DNA of 64,000 nt from Cedecea colo (GCF_011808225.1 NZ_SOYS01000004.1:288548-352547); one strand, 5' to 3'; shown: positions 41,601 through 48,551, numbered from the stretch's first letter. Numbers and translations: made by a program. Notes: generated by a model not told the origin, from the sequence alone.

Positions 41601-41851
41601 TCGGGAATAATTGCGCCAAGTTTGCGCTGTCCGGGAATATCATTCCAGGTGGCGATGCGTACCACACCGGGGACATTTTCAGCGTCTGAGAGATCAAGAG
41701 AATCGATGCGCCCGGCGGCGATATCCACATAGCGGCATACCCCATACAGCATGCCCTTCGTTTTGATGTCGTCGCCGTAAATCGCTTTACCCGTTACCTT
41801 TGCGAGCCCATCCACACGGGGCACTTCATTGCCAACCAGCAATGTATCCAT
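38636..41851 (-). CDS. Fused Mo/FAD subunit of a xanthine dehydrogenase-type hydroxylase
   Basis: 1071 aa. Residues about 1-760 form the molybdopterin part: PRVDGLAKVTGKAIYGDD, VLGGSFGGKDD, YRGYGAPQ, GQGLQTTMS, and KVIGEPVLELGA with the likely catalytic Glu. Residues about 785-1071 form a CoxM/YgfM-like FAD domain: VPIAGGTDVLVQARM and RNRATVGGNIVNAAPCADS. In E. coli XdhD and YgfM these lie in separate proteins, so Mo-FAD fusion in this order is notable. The operon with the 2Fe-2S subunit and mocA gives a complete enzyme. Xanthine or another purine is the probable substrate by context; a selenium-dependent form is possible but not shown by sequence. Confidence 0.9.
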   Translation of the reverse strand: MDTLLVGNEVPRVDGLAKVTGKAIYGDDIKTKGMLYGVCRYVDIAAGRIDSLDLSDAENVPGVVRIATWNDIPGQRKLGAIIPDHPPIIDNEIAYRGDVIAVVAAESYEAACIAVDKIKVTYTPWEPITSPEEALKPGARLIHSELDSNIINRHHTVKGDINAGFAASAHIFEREYEVGFQEHGYIEPESIVVYLDDNEQIMTIAGSIQNAHRTRAVVAKYLNLPQARVNVKRSVLGGSFGGKDDIIDNISCRAALLVHLTGRPVKISYNREQSMRESYKRHPYKMKYRIGLDDDARIQAIKIEIIADGGSYSGQTMFVTWRSSVQAAGPYNIPNVRVDLVGVYTNNNYTSAYRGYGAPQVIFANESLMDEVAELMGLSPVELRLRNVLRQGDTSMAGQVFDNHKVSAQEVLEKSLIKAEYEAKQAHYQQLNAKGGPIRYGIGFALSHRGCSLGAEGLDASSALIQVNADGSINISTSVSENGQGLQTTMSLLAAEAFGVGLERVMFSEPATAMIADGGSTVASRGTLMGGQAILSAANKIKKRMADAIKETLKAEGIEDLVWQEGKVFNAHRPELSLSFQQVVDMTKATGANLSSYGWHVAPNIHWDEEKGCGSPYFTWVYGCQVADVAVDMRTGKVTVNNVVATHDVGKVINPVGFTGQVYGGVLQGMIGYGMLEDFNTEHGVVKSENFDTYLLPTIKDMPHIDVIAVENHDNAGPMGAKVIGEPVLELGAAALNNAVNFAIGRRNRTLPLTLEQVRLGYNLKKPERQSEQMIESGDKKQVHRLNSLSLSVPQTLSQALTLLAEKGAVPIAGGTDVLVQARMQSGDIPLVNIAALPELKAITDVDGGISIGAGVCFTDLIKHPLIQQRYPLLVTACKTIGSLQLRNRATVGGNIVNAAPCADSMPPLIIYDAGVELRSLRGMRQMPVSEFVIGGYRTCLEPDELVTRVIIPAPMTSPCINRYLQLGRRNALNITRQSLTGQFIVDNANVIRLCRLVDGALMSKPQRLVAVEQALTDRVLNADTVEQAAQVLNGLIEKAIGGRWSAPYKIPVFIEMFRQMLQDVLAELNK

Positions 41852-41891
41852 GACATTCCGTCTCCACCAGTAAAGTAAGATAAGCTAACAA

Positions 41892-41907
41892 AGCAATGGA
41901 TATGCCA
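41892..41907 (-). promoter_or_regulatory. Sigma-54 promoter of the hydroxylase operon
   Basis: On the minus strand TGGCATATCCATTGCT: near-consensus -24 TGGCAT and -12 TTGCT with GG and GC 10 bp apart. It lies 41 bp upstream of the hydroxylase ATG. This is the best -24/-12 match in the window. Confidence 0.85.
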
Positions 41908-42119
41908 TTTATCCAGAAAGGAGAGTTTTGAATGTCGATATGTGAGGCGCTTCAAAAACCATTATGGAATAACAAAAGCAACATTCCTCCATGTCGTTTT
42001 CCATTATCAAAAAGAGAAAGTGTTTATCAAAATGATAGCTTCATTATTATTTGATCTGCTCCTCCATTGATTAACACATCACGATAGTAGTCATGTTTTT
42101 ATCAAGGTGAGGACACCTC

Positions 42120-42179
42120 ATGAAGAAGCGTTTTTCTGACGAACAGACCACCAACGTTCTTCGCGAGGCCGTGGCCAAA
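42120..42179 (+). pseudogene. Remnant of an IS3-family orfA
   Basis: ATG 42120 encodes MKKRFSDEQTTNVLREAVAK, which resembles the N-terminus of IS3-family OrfA helix-turn-helix proteins (MKKRF-S-E-Q-I-x-x-L-R-E-A). The resemblance ends after about 20 codons, and the frame continues without meaning to 42287. It suggests a past insertion here. Confidence 0.45.
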
Positions 42180-42197
42180 TTCAGTATGCCGCTACAC

Positions 42198-42221
42198 AAC
42201 GAGCCCTTTATAGGGCTCGTT
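42198..42221 (-). terminator. Terminator hairpin downstream of the ATC operon
   Basis: Perfect 9-bp stem AACGAGCCC (42198-42206) with GGGCTCGTT (42213-42221) and a 6-nt loop. It sits 40 bp past the stop of the last gene of the minus-strand operon at 42261-46715. Confidence 0.65.
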
Positions 42222-42260
42222 CAACAGCCATATCCTCCCCAGCAAATGGCTTTTTTACTT

Positions 42261-42950
42261 TTATGGACTACTGGTGATCTTTGCTAATAGCATGCAGACG
42301 ATAACGCAAATAATAATCGGGGCATAGCCGCCACCAAAGGGCAGCACCGCAAATATTCCCAGCACTGCAAGCGCTTTAACAATAAAAATTACGGGCAACG
42401 CGCTGAGCGATAGTTTCACCGGACTATTGAGTAGACGATCGATAAACAGCGCACCGAATAACGACGGCAGCAGGAACTGTAATGCGTCGAGAATAGGCTG
42501 GGGCAAAAACTCAATAATCATCTGCCCGGCGACCGCCAGAAACGTCATTAACCCCAGGCTAATAAAGGTAGAGACTGCAATCCCTATGGCAGAAATGAGC
42601 GTTCCTTCCTGCGTCCCAAGCTGATAGCCGGAAGCATTGAGCGCTTGCGTAGAAGCGGGAACGCGCACCTCTTTGGTGTTGCCCGCCATATATGACAAAT
42701 ACATCCCCGGGGTGCCGAAAATAGACTGTAGAGAAATTGGGTCAACAATATACCACGGTAATAATATTGAAAGCATTGACACCATGCCGGTAAAAATACT
42801 GTCAGTGGTCGGATGGGCATCAAAATAAAACAGCAGAACTAAAACGGGTAAATAAGCAACCAATAATACCAGGCGGGTACACCATTTCCCTCTGTTGATG
42901 ATATAAGGCATGTAGTCTTTAATGAAAATCTCTTCTTTTGTCCGTTCCAT
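42261..42950 (-). CDS. Integral membrane protein, probable transporter subunit
   Basis: 229 aa with about five to six hydrophobic segments (for example LVLLVAYLPVLVLLFYF, MVSMLSILLPWYIV, VSTFISLGLMTFLAV, VIFIVKALAVLGIFAVL, PIIICVIVCMLLA). I do not recognise a named family. It is the last gene of the operon, 14 bp after a DUF5058 membrane protein and with AGGAT as ribosome binding site. The two membrane proteins probably work as a pair, most simply as importer for the substrate of the upstream enzymes; this is inference from position. Confidence 0.7.
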   Translation of the reverse strand: MERTKEEIFIKDYMPYIINRGKWCTRLVLLVAYLPVLVLLFYFDAHPTTDSIFTGMVSMLSILLPWYIVDPISLQSIFGTPGMYLSYMAGNTKEVRVPASTQALNASGYQLGTQEGTLISAIGIAVSTFISLGLMTFLAVAGQMIIEFLPQPILDALQFLLPSLFGALFIDRLLNSPVKLSLSALPVIFIVKALAVLGIFAVLPFGGGYAPIIICVIVCMLLAKITSSP

Positions 42951-42964
42951 TTTTTATCCTTATT

Positions 42965-43666
42965 TTATTTAACCAGCACGGCCACGCACATTCCAATAAG
43001 CATACAAATTGTCAGCCCCCACTCTTTCAGCCACTGCATATTTGCTTTGCGGTTATACAAAACAATTGCCGCCATCGAGAGTGCCGAAGCAATAATCGCA
43101 ATGGTACTGGCTCCTGACGGATAAGCAAAATTCATGGTCAGGGCACCAAAACTCCCAATCATCGCGCCGCTGCCGATAACGGGGATCAGATGCGTATTTC
43201 CCCCGGACATAAAGTGGTTGACCTTATCCATGCGGTCGGCAAAGAAAGAGACAAACAATAAAAAAGGCAGGCCGCAGGTAGTCATAACGATCGCCGCCGC
43301 GCAAAGATAATCAACGGTTAATGTATCCTGACCCAATTTGATACCCATACCGTCTGCGGTAAAGGCCGCCTCCATCAACGCATCCGCCACCGAGCCAATA
43401 AAGTCAATGCGCATCCACGCCATAGGCGCGCCAACGTACAGCATCAGGGTCAATATACCGGAGAGCATCATAAAGCAGGGGCCGATGGAGGCAATCGACG
43501 CCCCACGGATCGCGCTGCGAACCGCTTTCTCAGGAATACCAATTTCAGCAGCGGTCTTTACGCTTTTACGAAAAAAAAGCCACGCCTGGAGAAAAACAAA
43601 ACATAACGCCGGTGCTGCCGCCATCCATAATATCGGGCTATTGGCTATCTCATTATATTCCGTCAT
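42965..43666 (-). CDS. DUF5058-family membrane protein, probable transporter subunit
   Basis: 233 aa from ATG 43666, which overlaps the upstream stop as ATGA; AAGGAAG lies before it. The N-terminus MTEYNEIANSPILWMAAAPA and the segment AIRGASIASIGPCFMMLSGI match my memory of DUF5058 proteins, which have six or more membrane helices and no proven function. In anaerobes such proteins often sit beside amidohydrolases. Here it follows a putative ATC hydrolase and precedes a second membrane protein, so a role in uptake of the pathway substrate is likely. Confidence 0.75.
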   Translation of the reverse strand: MTEYNEIANSPILWMAAAPALCFVFLQAWLFFRKSVKTAAEIGIPEKAVRSAIRGASIASIGPCFMMLSGILTLMLYVGAPMAWMRIDFIGSVADALMEAAFTADGMGIKLGQDTLTVDYLCAAAIVMTTCGLPFLLFVSFFADRMDKVNHFMSGGNTHLIPVIGSGAMIGSFGALTMNFAYPSGASTIAIIASALSMAAIVLYNRKANMQWLKEWGLTICMLIGMCVAVLVK

Positions 43667-44175
43667 TCCTCGCTTCCTTTGCATTTTTCCATTTTAAAAC
43701 AGAAAGTACACATATTATCCGTGAAGAAATGCTTATCATGAATACATTTAAGGTTAGGGTTGTAACCGTAGGCAATTGCGGGGTCGATCATTTCACAATA
43801 GAGGATGCCGTATTTTTCCATGCCGGCTTTCTGGAATTCGCTGGCGAACACGCAGCGTGAAAAAATCTGCTCAACATATCCTTCATGATAACTATCGGTG
43901 CTTTCAAATTCATCACTACGATCCATGTCATAGCTGACCAGGTAATTATCGCTGTCGTTAGGTTTTCCGCGGGCGAAGGCGCGTTTAGCAACACTTTCTC
44001 CGCGCTCGACGCCAAAATTCCATACGCCGCGCTTGATGGCCTCGGCCCCTTTTTCACCAAACTCGTCTACAACCTCTTTTGCTAAATGGGCAAACATGCG
44101 GGCAAACATTTGATACATTGATACCGGCTGTAGATCATCGGCAATTTTATTACTAACAATTTTTTTCTCGTTCAT
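43663..44175 (-). CDS. L-2-amino-thiazoline-4-carboxylate hydrolase-family protein
   Basis: 170 aa from ATG 44175 (MNEKKIVSNKIADD). It matches the ATC hydrolase family (Pfam PF14196 by memory): helical N-terminal half with MYQMFARMFAHLAKEVVDEF and GAEAIKRGVWNFGVERGESV, and a C-terminal Cys-rich segment CIHDKHFFTDNMCTFCFKM. In Pseudomonas, ATC hydrolase opens the thiazoline ring to N-carbamoyl-L-cysteine. The next enzyme in this operon is an N-carbamoyl amino acid hydrolase, and the first is a cysteine desulfidase, so the three form a chemically continuous route. Activity on other ureido compounds cannot be excluded. Confidence 0.8.
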   Translation of the reverse strand: MNEKKIVSNKIADDLQPVSMYQMFARMFAHLAKEVVDEFGEKGAEAIKRGVWNFGVERGESVAKRAFARGKPNDSDNYLVSYDMDRSDEFESTDSYHEGYVEQIFSRCVFASEFQKAGMEKYGILYCEMIDPAIAYGYNPNLKCIHDKHFFTDNMCTFCFKMEKCKGSEE

Positions 44176-44204
44176 TTTTATCTTCCAGTTATTTATAGGT
44201 AATA

Positions 44205-45443
44205 TTAAAGGCGATCTATTTTTAGTATGGTGTTGTAAAGTACATCGGTTCCTTTCCCCATATCTTCCCAGGGAATACATTCCGCAGGATGATGCGTAAT
44301 TCCTTGTACACAGGGAACAAATAACATCGCTGCGCGACTAATCCCAGCCATGATCATGGCATCGTGGCCTGCGCCGCTGCTCATCGGTTGCCAGGTCAAA
44401 TTGCACTCTTCGCAGGCGCTTTTGATAATACCTTTCAGCGTACCGTCCATTTCCACGGGTTCTTTAAAAGAGGTTTCTTCTGTTTCGATAGCGACAGAAC
44501 AGTGCCTGGCTACCTCAATACTTTCGCTCTGCACATAGCTTATAATTTCCTGCACAATGGCTGCTTTTCCGGAGCGGATATCCAGGGTAAAGCGGCATTC
44601 GCAAGGAATACAGTTTGCTGACCCCGGCTCAAGGTGAAATTTACCGATAGTTAATGTCGCTGTTTCCGGGTAACGGTCAATAACATATTGTGTGAGTCGC
44701 GTTGCTAGTAAATTTCCCGCCACGCCCGCATCCTGACGCATCGTCATCGGAACGGTGCCTGCATGCCCGGCAAAACCATGAACGTTGACCACCATTTGGC
44801 CGATAGCCACAATGTTATCCACAATGCCAATATCGCTATGAGTATTTTCTAACAGCGGCCCCTGCTCATCATGAAGCTCAATAAAAGCTTTAATTGTTCC
44901 GGGCTGCCGCCTTGCGGGAATAACTTTATTATCGGAAGAATAGGCTTGCAGCCTATCACGTAGCGTCTCGCCGCTTTCATTACTTATTCTGTCGTAATCT
45001 TCCTCGGTAAATTCACCGGTAATAAAACGGCTGCCTAATAAAACAATACCAAACTGGGTTCCCTCTTCTTCAATAAAACCGACAACTTCAAGTGTATGAT
45101 CCAGCTGAATATTATTTTCCCTGAGCATCCTGGCAACTTCCAGGGCAGCAATGACGCCAGCAATACCATCAAACGCTCCTGCATTGCGTACCGTATCCAA
45201 ATGAGAGCCGCTGAGGATTGCCGGTAGCTGCGGATTTTTACCCGCCAGACGACCATAAATATTTCCGATATCGTCCTCAACAACGTCCAGTCCTGCCTCA
45301 CGCATTTGGCATTTTATATATTCCACCCCCTCGCGGTATTTTGGCGTAAAACCGATACGGGTTACGCCCCCGTTACATGGTTCAGAAATAGCTTTTAGCG
45401 TTTCAATATTTTTTCGTAAACGCGTAATATTCGCCATCGTCAT
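44205..45443 (-). CDS. N-carbamoyl-L-amino acid (cysteine) amidohydrolase, HyuC/AllC type
   Basis: Zinc amidase of the M20 hydantoinase/carbamoylase family, 412 aa (start at 45443 or at the ATG 45437). Metal-site motifs: LSGSHLDTVRNAGAFDGIAG (about 79-98), the catalytic Glu pair in VGFIEEEGTQFG (about 125), a His in GFAGHAGTVPMTMRQDAG, and SGAGHDAMIMA near the C-terminus. It removes the carbamoyl group from N-carbamoyl amino acids. In the ATC pathway the substrate would be N-carbamoyl-L-cysteine, giving L-cysteine, CO2 and ammonia. It lies between cyuA and the ATC hydrolase gene. Confidence 0.88.
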   Translation of the reverse strand: MTMANITRLRKNIETLKAISEPCNGGVTRIGFTPKYREGVEYIKCQMREAGLDVVEDDIGNIYGRLAGKNPQLPAILSGSHLDTVRNAGAFDGIAGVIAALEVARMLRENNIQLDHTLEVVGFIEEEGTQFGIVLLGSRFITGEFTEEDYDRISNESGETLRDRLQAYSSDNKVIPARRQPGTIKAFIELHDEQGPLLENTHSDIGIVDNIVAIGQMVVNVHGFAGHAGTVPMTMRQDAGVAGNLLATRLTQYVIDRYPETATLTIGKFHLEPGSANCIPCECRFTLDIRSGKAAIVQEIISYVQSESIEVARHCSVAIETEETSFKEPVEMDGTLKGIIKSACEECNLTWQPMSSGAGHDAMIMAGISRAAMLFVPCVQGITHHPAECIPWEDMGKGTDVLYNTILKIDRL

Positions 45444-45446
45444 TTC

Positions 45447-46715
45447 TTACTGCTCCAACATAATTTTTAAAATAACCTGATCGGTCACACGCATACCGTC
45501 ACAGGCCAGATTGCCAACCGACAGTGCCATTTTATCCAGCCCATTTTTAACAATGCCATCACCATCAGACATACGCTGGTGACATAGCGCCATCTCAACG
45601 CAGGTGAATGCAGTATCGACGCAACCGGCAATTTTGGCCGCGCAGGAGGGTTTCGCACCGTCGCAGATTATGCCGGAGAGCGTGCCGAGCGTATTAATTA
45701 CGGCAGATTCAATTTGATAGTCATTCCCGCCTTTAAGGAAAGTTATTGCCGCCGCCGCTCCGCTGGAGGCGCATACCACACCGCAATAGGCGGATAATTT
45801 ACCAATAAATGATTTTTCATAGAGCGCAATCAGGTTACTGAGTATCAGTGCGCGAAATAGATTATCTTCTGTAGCATTAATGTGACGGGCATACATAATT
45901 ACCGGTAATGAAACGGTAATGCCCTGATTGCCGCTACCGGAATTGATCATTACCGGTAAACTGCATCCGCTCATGCGCGCGTCGGACGCCGCCGCCGCAT
46001 AGCTTTTGGCCAGGTTGCGGATATTATTATCCCCTGTCATCAGGAGCGTTTTCCCCACATTAATACCATAATCTTTCTGTAGACCTTCGTGGGCAATCTC
46101 CAGATTACAATCAATAGACTGACTTAATTGTTCACGCAACGGCTCATAATCAACATGGCGCGCAAAATGGATAATGTCGTTAACAGTATATGACTCAACA
46201 TCATCATTGCTGCTCTGTAGCGGACTATCGTTTTCTTCCGCAAAAATAATATTATTATTCCGGGTAATGCGAACGATCCGGGTATGTTCATCTTTTACTT
46301 CTACGCTAACATGGGTGTTTTTATAATAACCTTCAACAATAAAGTGCAACGCCGACTTGCTCTTCAGCACTTTAATTTTACAGGGAATGGATGCTGCCCT
46401 GGATGCGCATAGCGCAGTTTGTTCTTTAGTCATCATGGAGAGGACTTCAAGACCTTTTTCCGCATCACCAAAACAGGCTCCGGTGATGCAGGCAACATCA
46501 ATACCCTTCATGCCATTAGTTTGCGGAACAATTACGCTTTTAACGTTTTTAATAATATTGGGGCTGCAATGAATAATCATGCCTTCTGGTTCAGCGCCAA
46601 GATGCTTTTTAACAACGGCTCCCGCGTAAGCTAATGCCACAGGTTCAGTACACCCTAAAGCAAGAATCATTTCCTTTTGCAGAAGACAGAACAAATCTAA
46701 TTTCATAGCTACCAT
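45447..46715 (-). CDS. L-cysteine desulfidase, CyuA (YhaM) family
   Basis: Oxygen-sensitive 4Fe-4S enzyme that breaks L-cysteine into pyruvate, ammonia and sulfide. 422 aa from ATG 46715 (46706 is also possible). The family block LGCTEPVALAYAGA, the SAASDARMSGC-like segment, MINSGSGNQGITVSLPV, and the Cys pair in CDGAKPSCAAKI that should bind the cluster are present. It is divergent enough from E. coli YhaM that it is likely a paralogue. As first gene of the operon it would consume cysteine formed by the two downstream enzymes. Confidence 0.88.
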   Translation of the reverse strand: MVAMKLDLFCLLQKEMILALGCTEPVALAYAGAVVKKHLGAEPEGMIIHCSPNIIKNVKSVIVPQTNGMKGIDVACITGACFGDAEKGLEVLSMMTKEQTALCASRAASIPCKIKVLKSKSALHFIVEGYYKNTHVSVEVKDEHTRIVRITRNNNIIFAEENDSPLQSSNDDVESYTVNDIIHFARHVDYEPLREQLSQSIDCNLEIAHEGLQKDYGINVGKTLLMTGDNNIRNLAKSYAAAASDARMSGCSLPVMINSGSGNQGITVSLPVIMYARHINATEDNLFRALILSNLIALYEKSFIGKLSAYCGVVCASSGAAAAITFLKGGNDYQIESAVINTLGTLSGIICDGAKPSCAAKIAGCVDTAFTCVEMALCHQRMSDGDGIVKNGLDKMALSVGNLACDGMRVTDQVILKIMLEQ

Positions 46716-47089
46716 GCCATATTTTTCTTGGTTAGTTTTTCGCTTATTAAATAGTGCGCTTAATAAACATAAATAACGAATAAGCATCCTTGATGGCAAT
46801 ATAGCTAAGCACATGGAGAAATACTTTATTTTTTTGTGGGTATTTTTTATGGCAAAGAGAATTTTTTCCTACGGCAGGTCGATACCAGTTTTTTCAAATC
46901 TCAACAATACGTTGAAATTTAATGGAAATAAAATAACAGAGTGATATGCGTCACAATAAAAAAGAGAATATTTTTATCTATAAGAGAAAAATGTGAGAGG
47001 GATGTGATTTATTTACGGCTCACGATTGAAGGAACCGATCTTCTCCCTGAAAACATTGCAATACGGTGAAAAGGAAGGAGGAACTGACA
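46716..47089 (-). promoter_or_regulatory. Promoter region of the cyuA/ATC operon with a CRP-like site
   Basis: AT-rich non-coding interval. AGTGATATGCGTCACA (46940-46955) has one mismatch to the CRP pentamer pair TGTGA-N6-TCACA. No -24/-12 element and no YgeV-type dyad were found, so this operon is probably controlled apart from the purine block. Confidence 0.55.
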
Positions 47090-47166
47090 TGTATTAGCCG
47101 CGACTTGAGCTGACAATTACCGGTTATTTATACAGGTATCTTTCAGATCAGGTCTGAGCTAATACA
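47090..47166. mobile_element. 77-bp mini-element with IS481-type ends
   Basis: Starts TGTATTAGC and ends GCTAATACA. Its first 57 nt match 50 of 57 positions of the IS481 end at 62949-63005, in the same orientation. Its last 24 nt (47143-47166) are a perfect inverted copy of 62949-62972. It therefore carries both termini of the element with almost nothing between, like a MITE. No clear target duplication was seen. Confidence 0.75.
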
Positions 47167-47202
47167 GCTAATACGAGGGGGCGTAATGCCCCTTTCTATT
47201 GG

Positions 47203-47688
47203 TTACGCTCTCACGTTCCAGTCGTCTGTATACTGCACGTTGCCATCAACATAACGCCAGGTGATTTTATCGTACATCAAGAAGACTGATTCCATGTGAT
47301 TGATCTGCGAATTACCCGACATTTTAGCGTTCGGCATTCCTGGGTTAATGCCTGTGATTTTCACACCCTCAATCGCCATAATAAAATAGCATTCTTCCTG
47401 CCCTGCATGATTGATGCGATACCAGCGTATTTCCGCGCTTTTCAGCGTCTGACCAGTGGCAACAGCTTTGTATAGATACGGGCTGGAGCTATCAAACTCT
47501 TTTTCAATCATCATTGGAGAGTGTGAACGCTTGCCAGTGATCTTACCGTTGGCACTGTCTACCGGAATGTTCAGACCATGACTAAAACCAACAATTTCTA
47601 TGCTTCCTTCACGATCTTGAACGTCTACAGAGCCTTTGATATCGGCGCCGCCATCGTCTTTAAGCCACATGTAAGCCGGAATAGGCAT
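47203..47688 (-). CDS. Orphan Hcp (type VI secretion tube/effector carrier)
   Basis: 161-aa Hcp1-family protein: MPIPAYMWLKDDGGADIKGS, then EIVGFSHGLNIPVD, KEFDSSSPYLYKAVATGQTL, and a C-terminal half fitting the Hcp beta-barrel. Hcp hexamers stack into the type VI tube and carry small effectors. No other type VI structural gene is in the window, so it must rely on a system elsewhere. It lies one base after the putative immunity gene and in the same direction. Confidence 0.88.
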   Translation of the reverse strand: MPIPAYMWLKDDGGADIKGSVDVQDREGSIEIVGFSHGLNIPVDSANGKITGKRSHSPMMIEKEFDSSSPYLYKAVATGQTLKSAEIRWYRINHAGQEECYFIMAIEGVKITGINPGMPNAKMSGNSQINHMESVFLMYDKITWRYVDGNVQYTDDWNVRA

Positions 47689-47689
47689 G

Positions 47690-48211
47690 TTACAAACTCC
47701 TTTTGGTTGTGATTTTCTTCTTGATAAACCAGTAGCAAGCCATCGTTAGTAGCAGGTTAAAGCCTACAATCGCCGCCATAGTGAAAGCTAAATACGTTTG
47801 TTCGTCAGGGAAGACAGATTGATAAGGTAGAAAGCGGATCAATGCCCAAAACAGGAAGGTAAAACCGAAGATTTTAGCGAAGCGCCGCAGCGTAGAACTG
47901 GCCCAATCTCTGGAAATACCTGCTGGGCTGACTCTGTGTGTTATGCCTCTGTACGCTGTGATAACAGCACCCATTACAGGAACGCTGATCAGGACATTGA
48001 TCAGGATGCCAAAGTAATCATGTAACGATTCCCAGGCCTCTAAATCAGGCTCACCCAAAATGAAACGGATAAATTTTTGTGCGCTTTGAAAATCGAATAG
48101 CCCCGTTATAGAGTCAACTAAACCATCATAGGGAATAACCTTAGCAACGATCGGCATAACCACAGCGAACAGCGCTATCTTGATGAACAAACTAAGGGCA
48201 TGTTTTGCCAT
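47690..48211 (-). CDS. Membrane protein, probable immunity to the Tlde1-like effector
   Basis: 173 aa from ATG 48211, with three or four membrane helices (LFIKIALFAVVMPIVAKVI, FGILINVLISVPVMGAVIT, IFGFTFLFWALIRFL, FTMAAIVGFNLLLTMACYWF). It overlaps the 3' end of the effector fragment by 20 bp and is followed directly by hcp. This effector-immunity-hcp order points to protection against a peptidoglycan-targeting toxin acting in the periplasm. The family is not recognised by motif, so the role is inferred from position. Confidence 0.65.
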   Translation of the reverse strand: MAKHALSLFIKIALFAVVMPIVAKVIPYDGLVDSITGLFDFQSAQKFIRFILGEPDLEAWESLHDYFGILINVLISVPVMGAVITAYRGITHRVSPAGISRDWASSTLRRFAKIFGFTFLFWALIRFLPYQSVFPDEQTYLAFTMAAIVGFNLLLTMACYWFIKKKITTKRSL

Positions 48212-48548
48212 TGGCGATCGCCTCAATCGTGCCGTATGCTTTTAGTTTTCTCATGCAGGGAACATCTATTTTCTGAGTTCGCAGTAGGGCGTTGCGTAGC
48301 ATGGCAAAATCTGAATCGTGCGCAAGAGTGATACAACCTTCTGAGAGTACGCCAGGGTGTAAACGGAAATCACCGCGCTTAACGCTCTCTACCCATGTGT
48401 AATCGTCGATTCCCCAATCATCCCGCCATAGTGCAAACCATTCCGAATGTTTGAACGTCGCACCGCTGGCGAAGTGATTATAGATATATCTGACTCCTGT
48501 ATTCACCTGTGATCTGAGTCCACCTTCTGGACGGTCAATACCAACACA
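48192..48548 (-). pseudogene. Truncated Tlde1-like (DUF2778) peptidoglycan effector
   Basis: The frame encodes IDRPEGGLRSQV, EWFALWRDDWGIDDYTWVES, then FRLHPGVLSEGCITL, matching the C-terminal two thirds of Tlde1-type L,D-transpeptidase-like type VI effectors; the catalytic His and Cys lie in HPGVLSEGC. Upstream a TAA stop (48549-48551) interrupts the frame, and the expected N-terminal part (secretion-signal region of such proteins) is absent. A GTG at 48506 could start a 104-aa remnant. The catalytic core is present but the protein is probably not functional. Confidence 0.7.
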
Positions 48549-48551
48549 TTA

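Larger units (their letters stand above)
41852..42197. promoter_or_regulatory. Control region upstream of the hydroxylase operon
   Basis: Carries a minus-strand sigma-54 promoter (41892-41907), a perfect YgeV-type dyad TATCAAAATGATA at 42025-42037 about 140 bp upstream of it, and an IS3-like remnant from 42120. No intact gene. Confidence 0.75.

Noticed and set aside
42198..42221. tRNA or attachment site near the ATC operon
   Set aside because: The palindrome is a simple terminator-like hairpin; no cloverleaf or duplicated core was found.
42180..42287. C-terminal extension of the IS3-like ORF
   Set aside because: It runs through the terminator hairpin and into the antisense of the membrane protein gene, so it is not a natural continuation.
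46716..47089. YgeV-type dyad or sigma-54 promoter for the ATC operon
   Set aside because: Neither TATCA-N3-TGATA nor a GG-N10-GC element with supporting bases is present.
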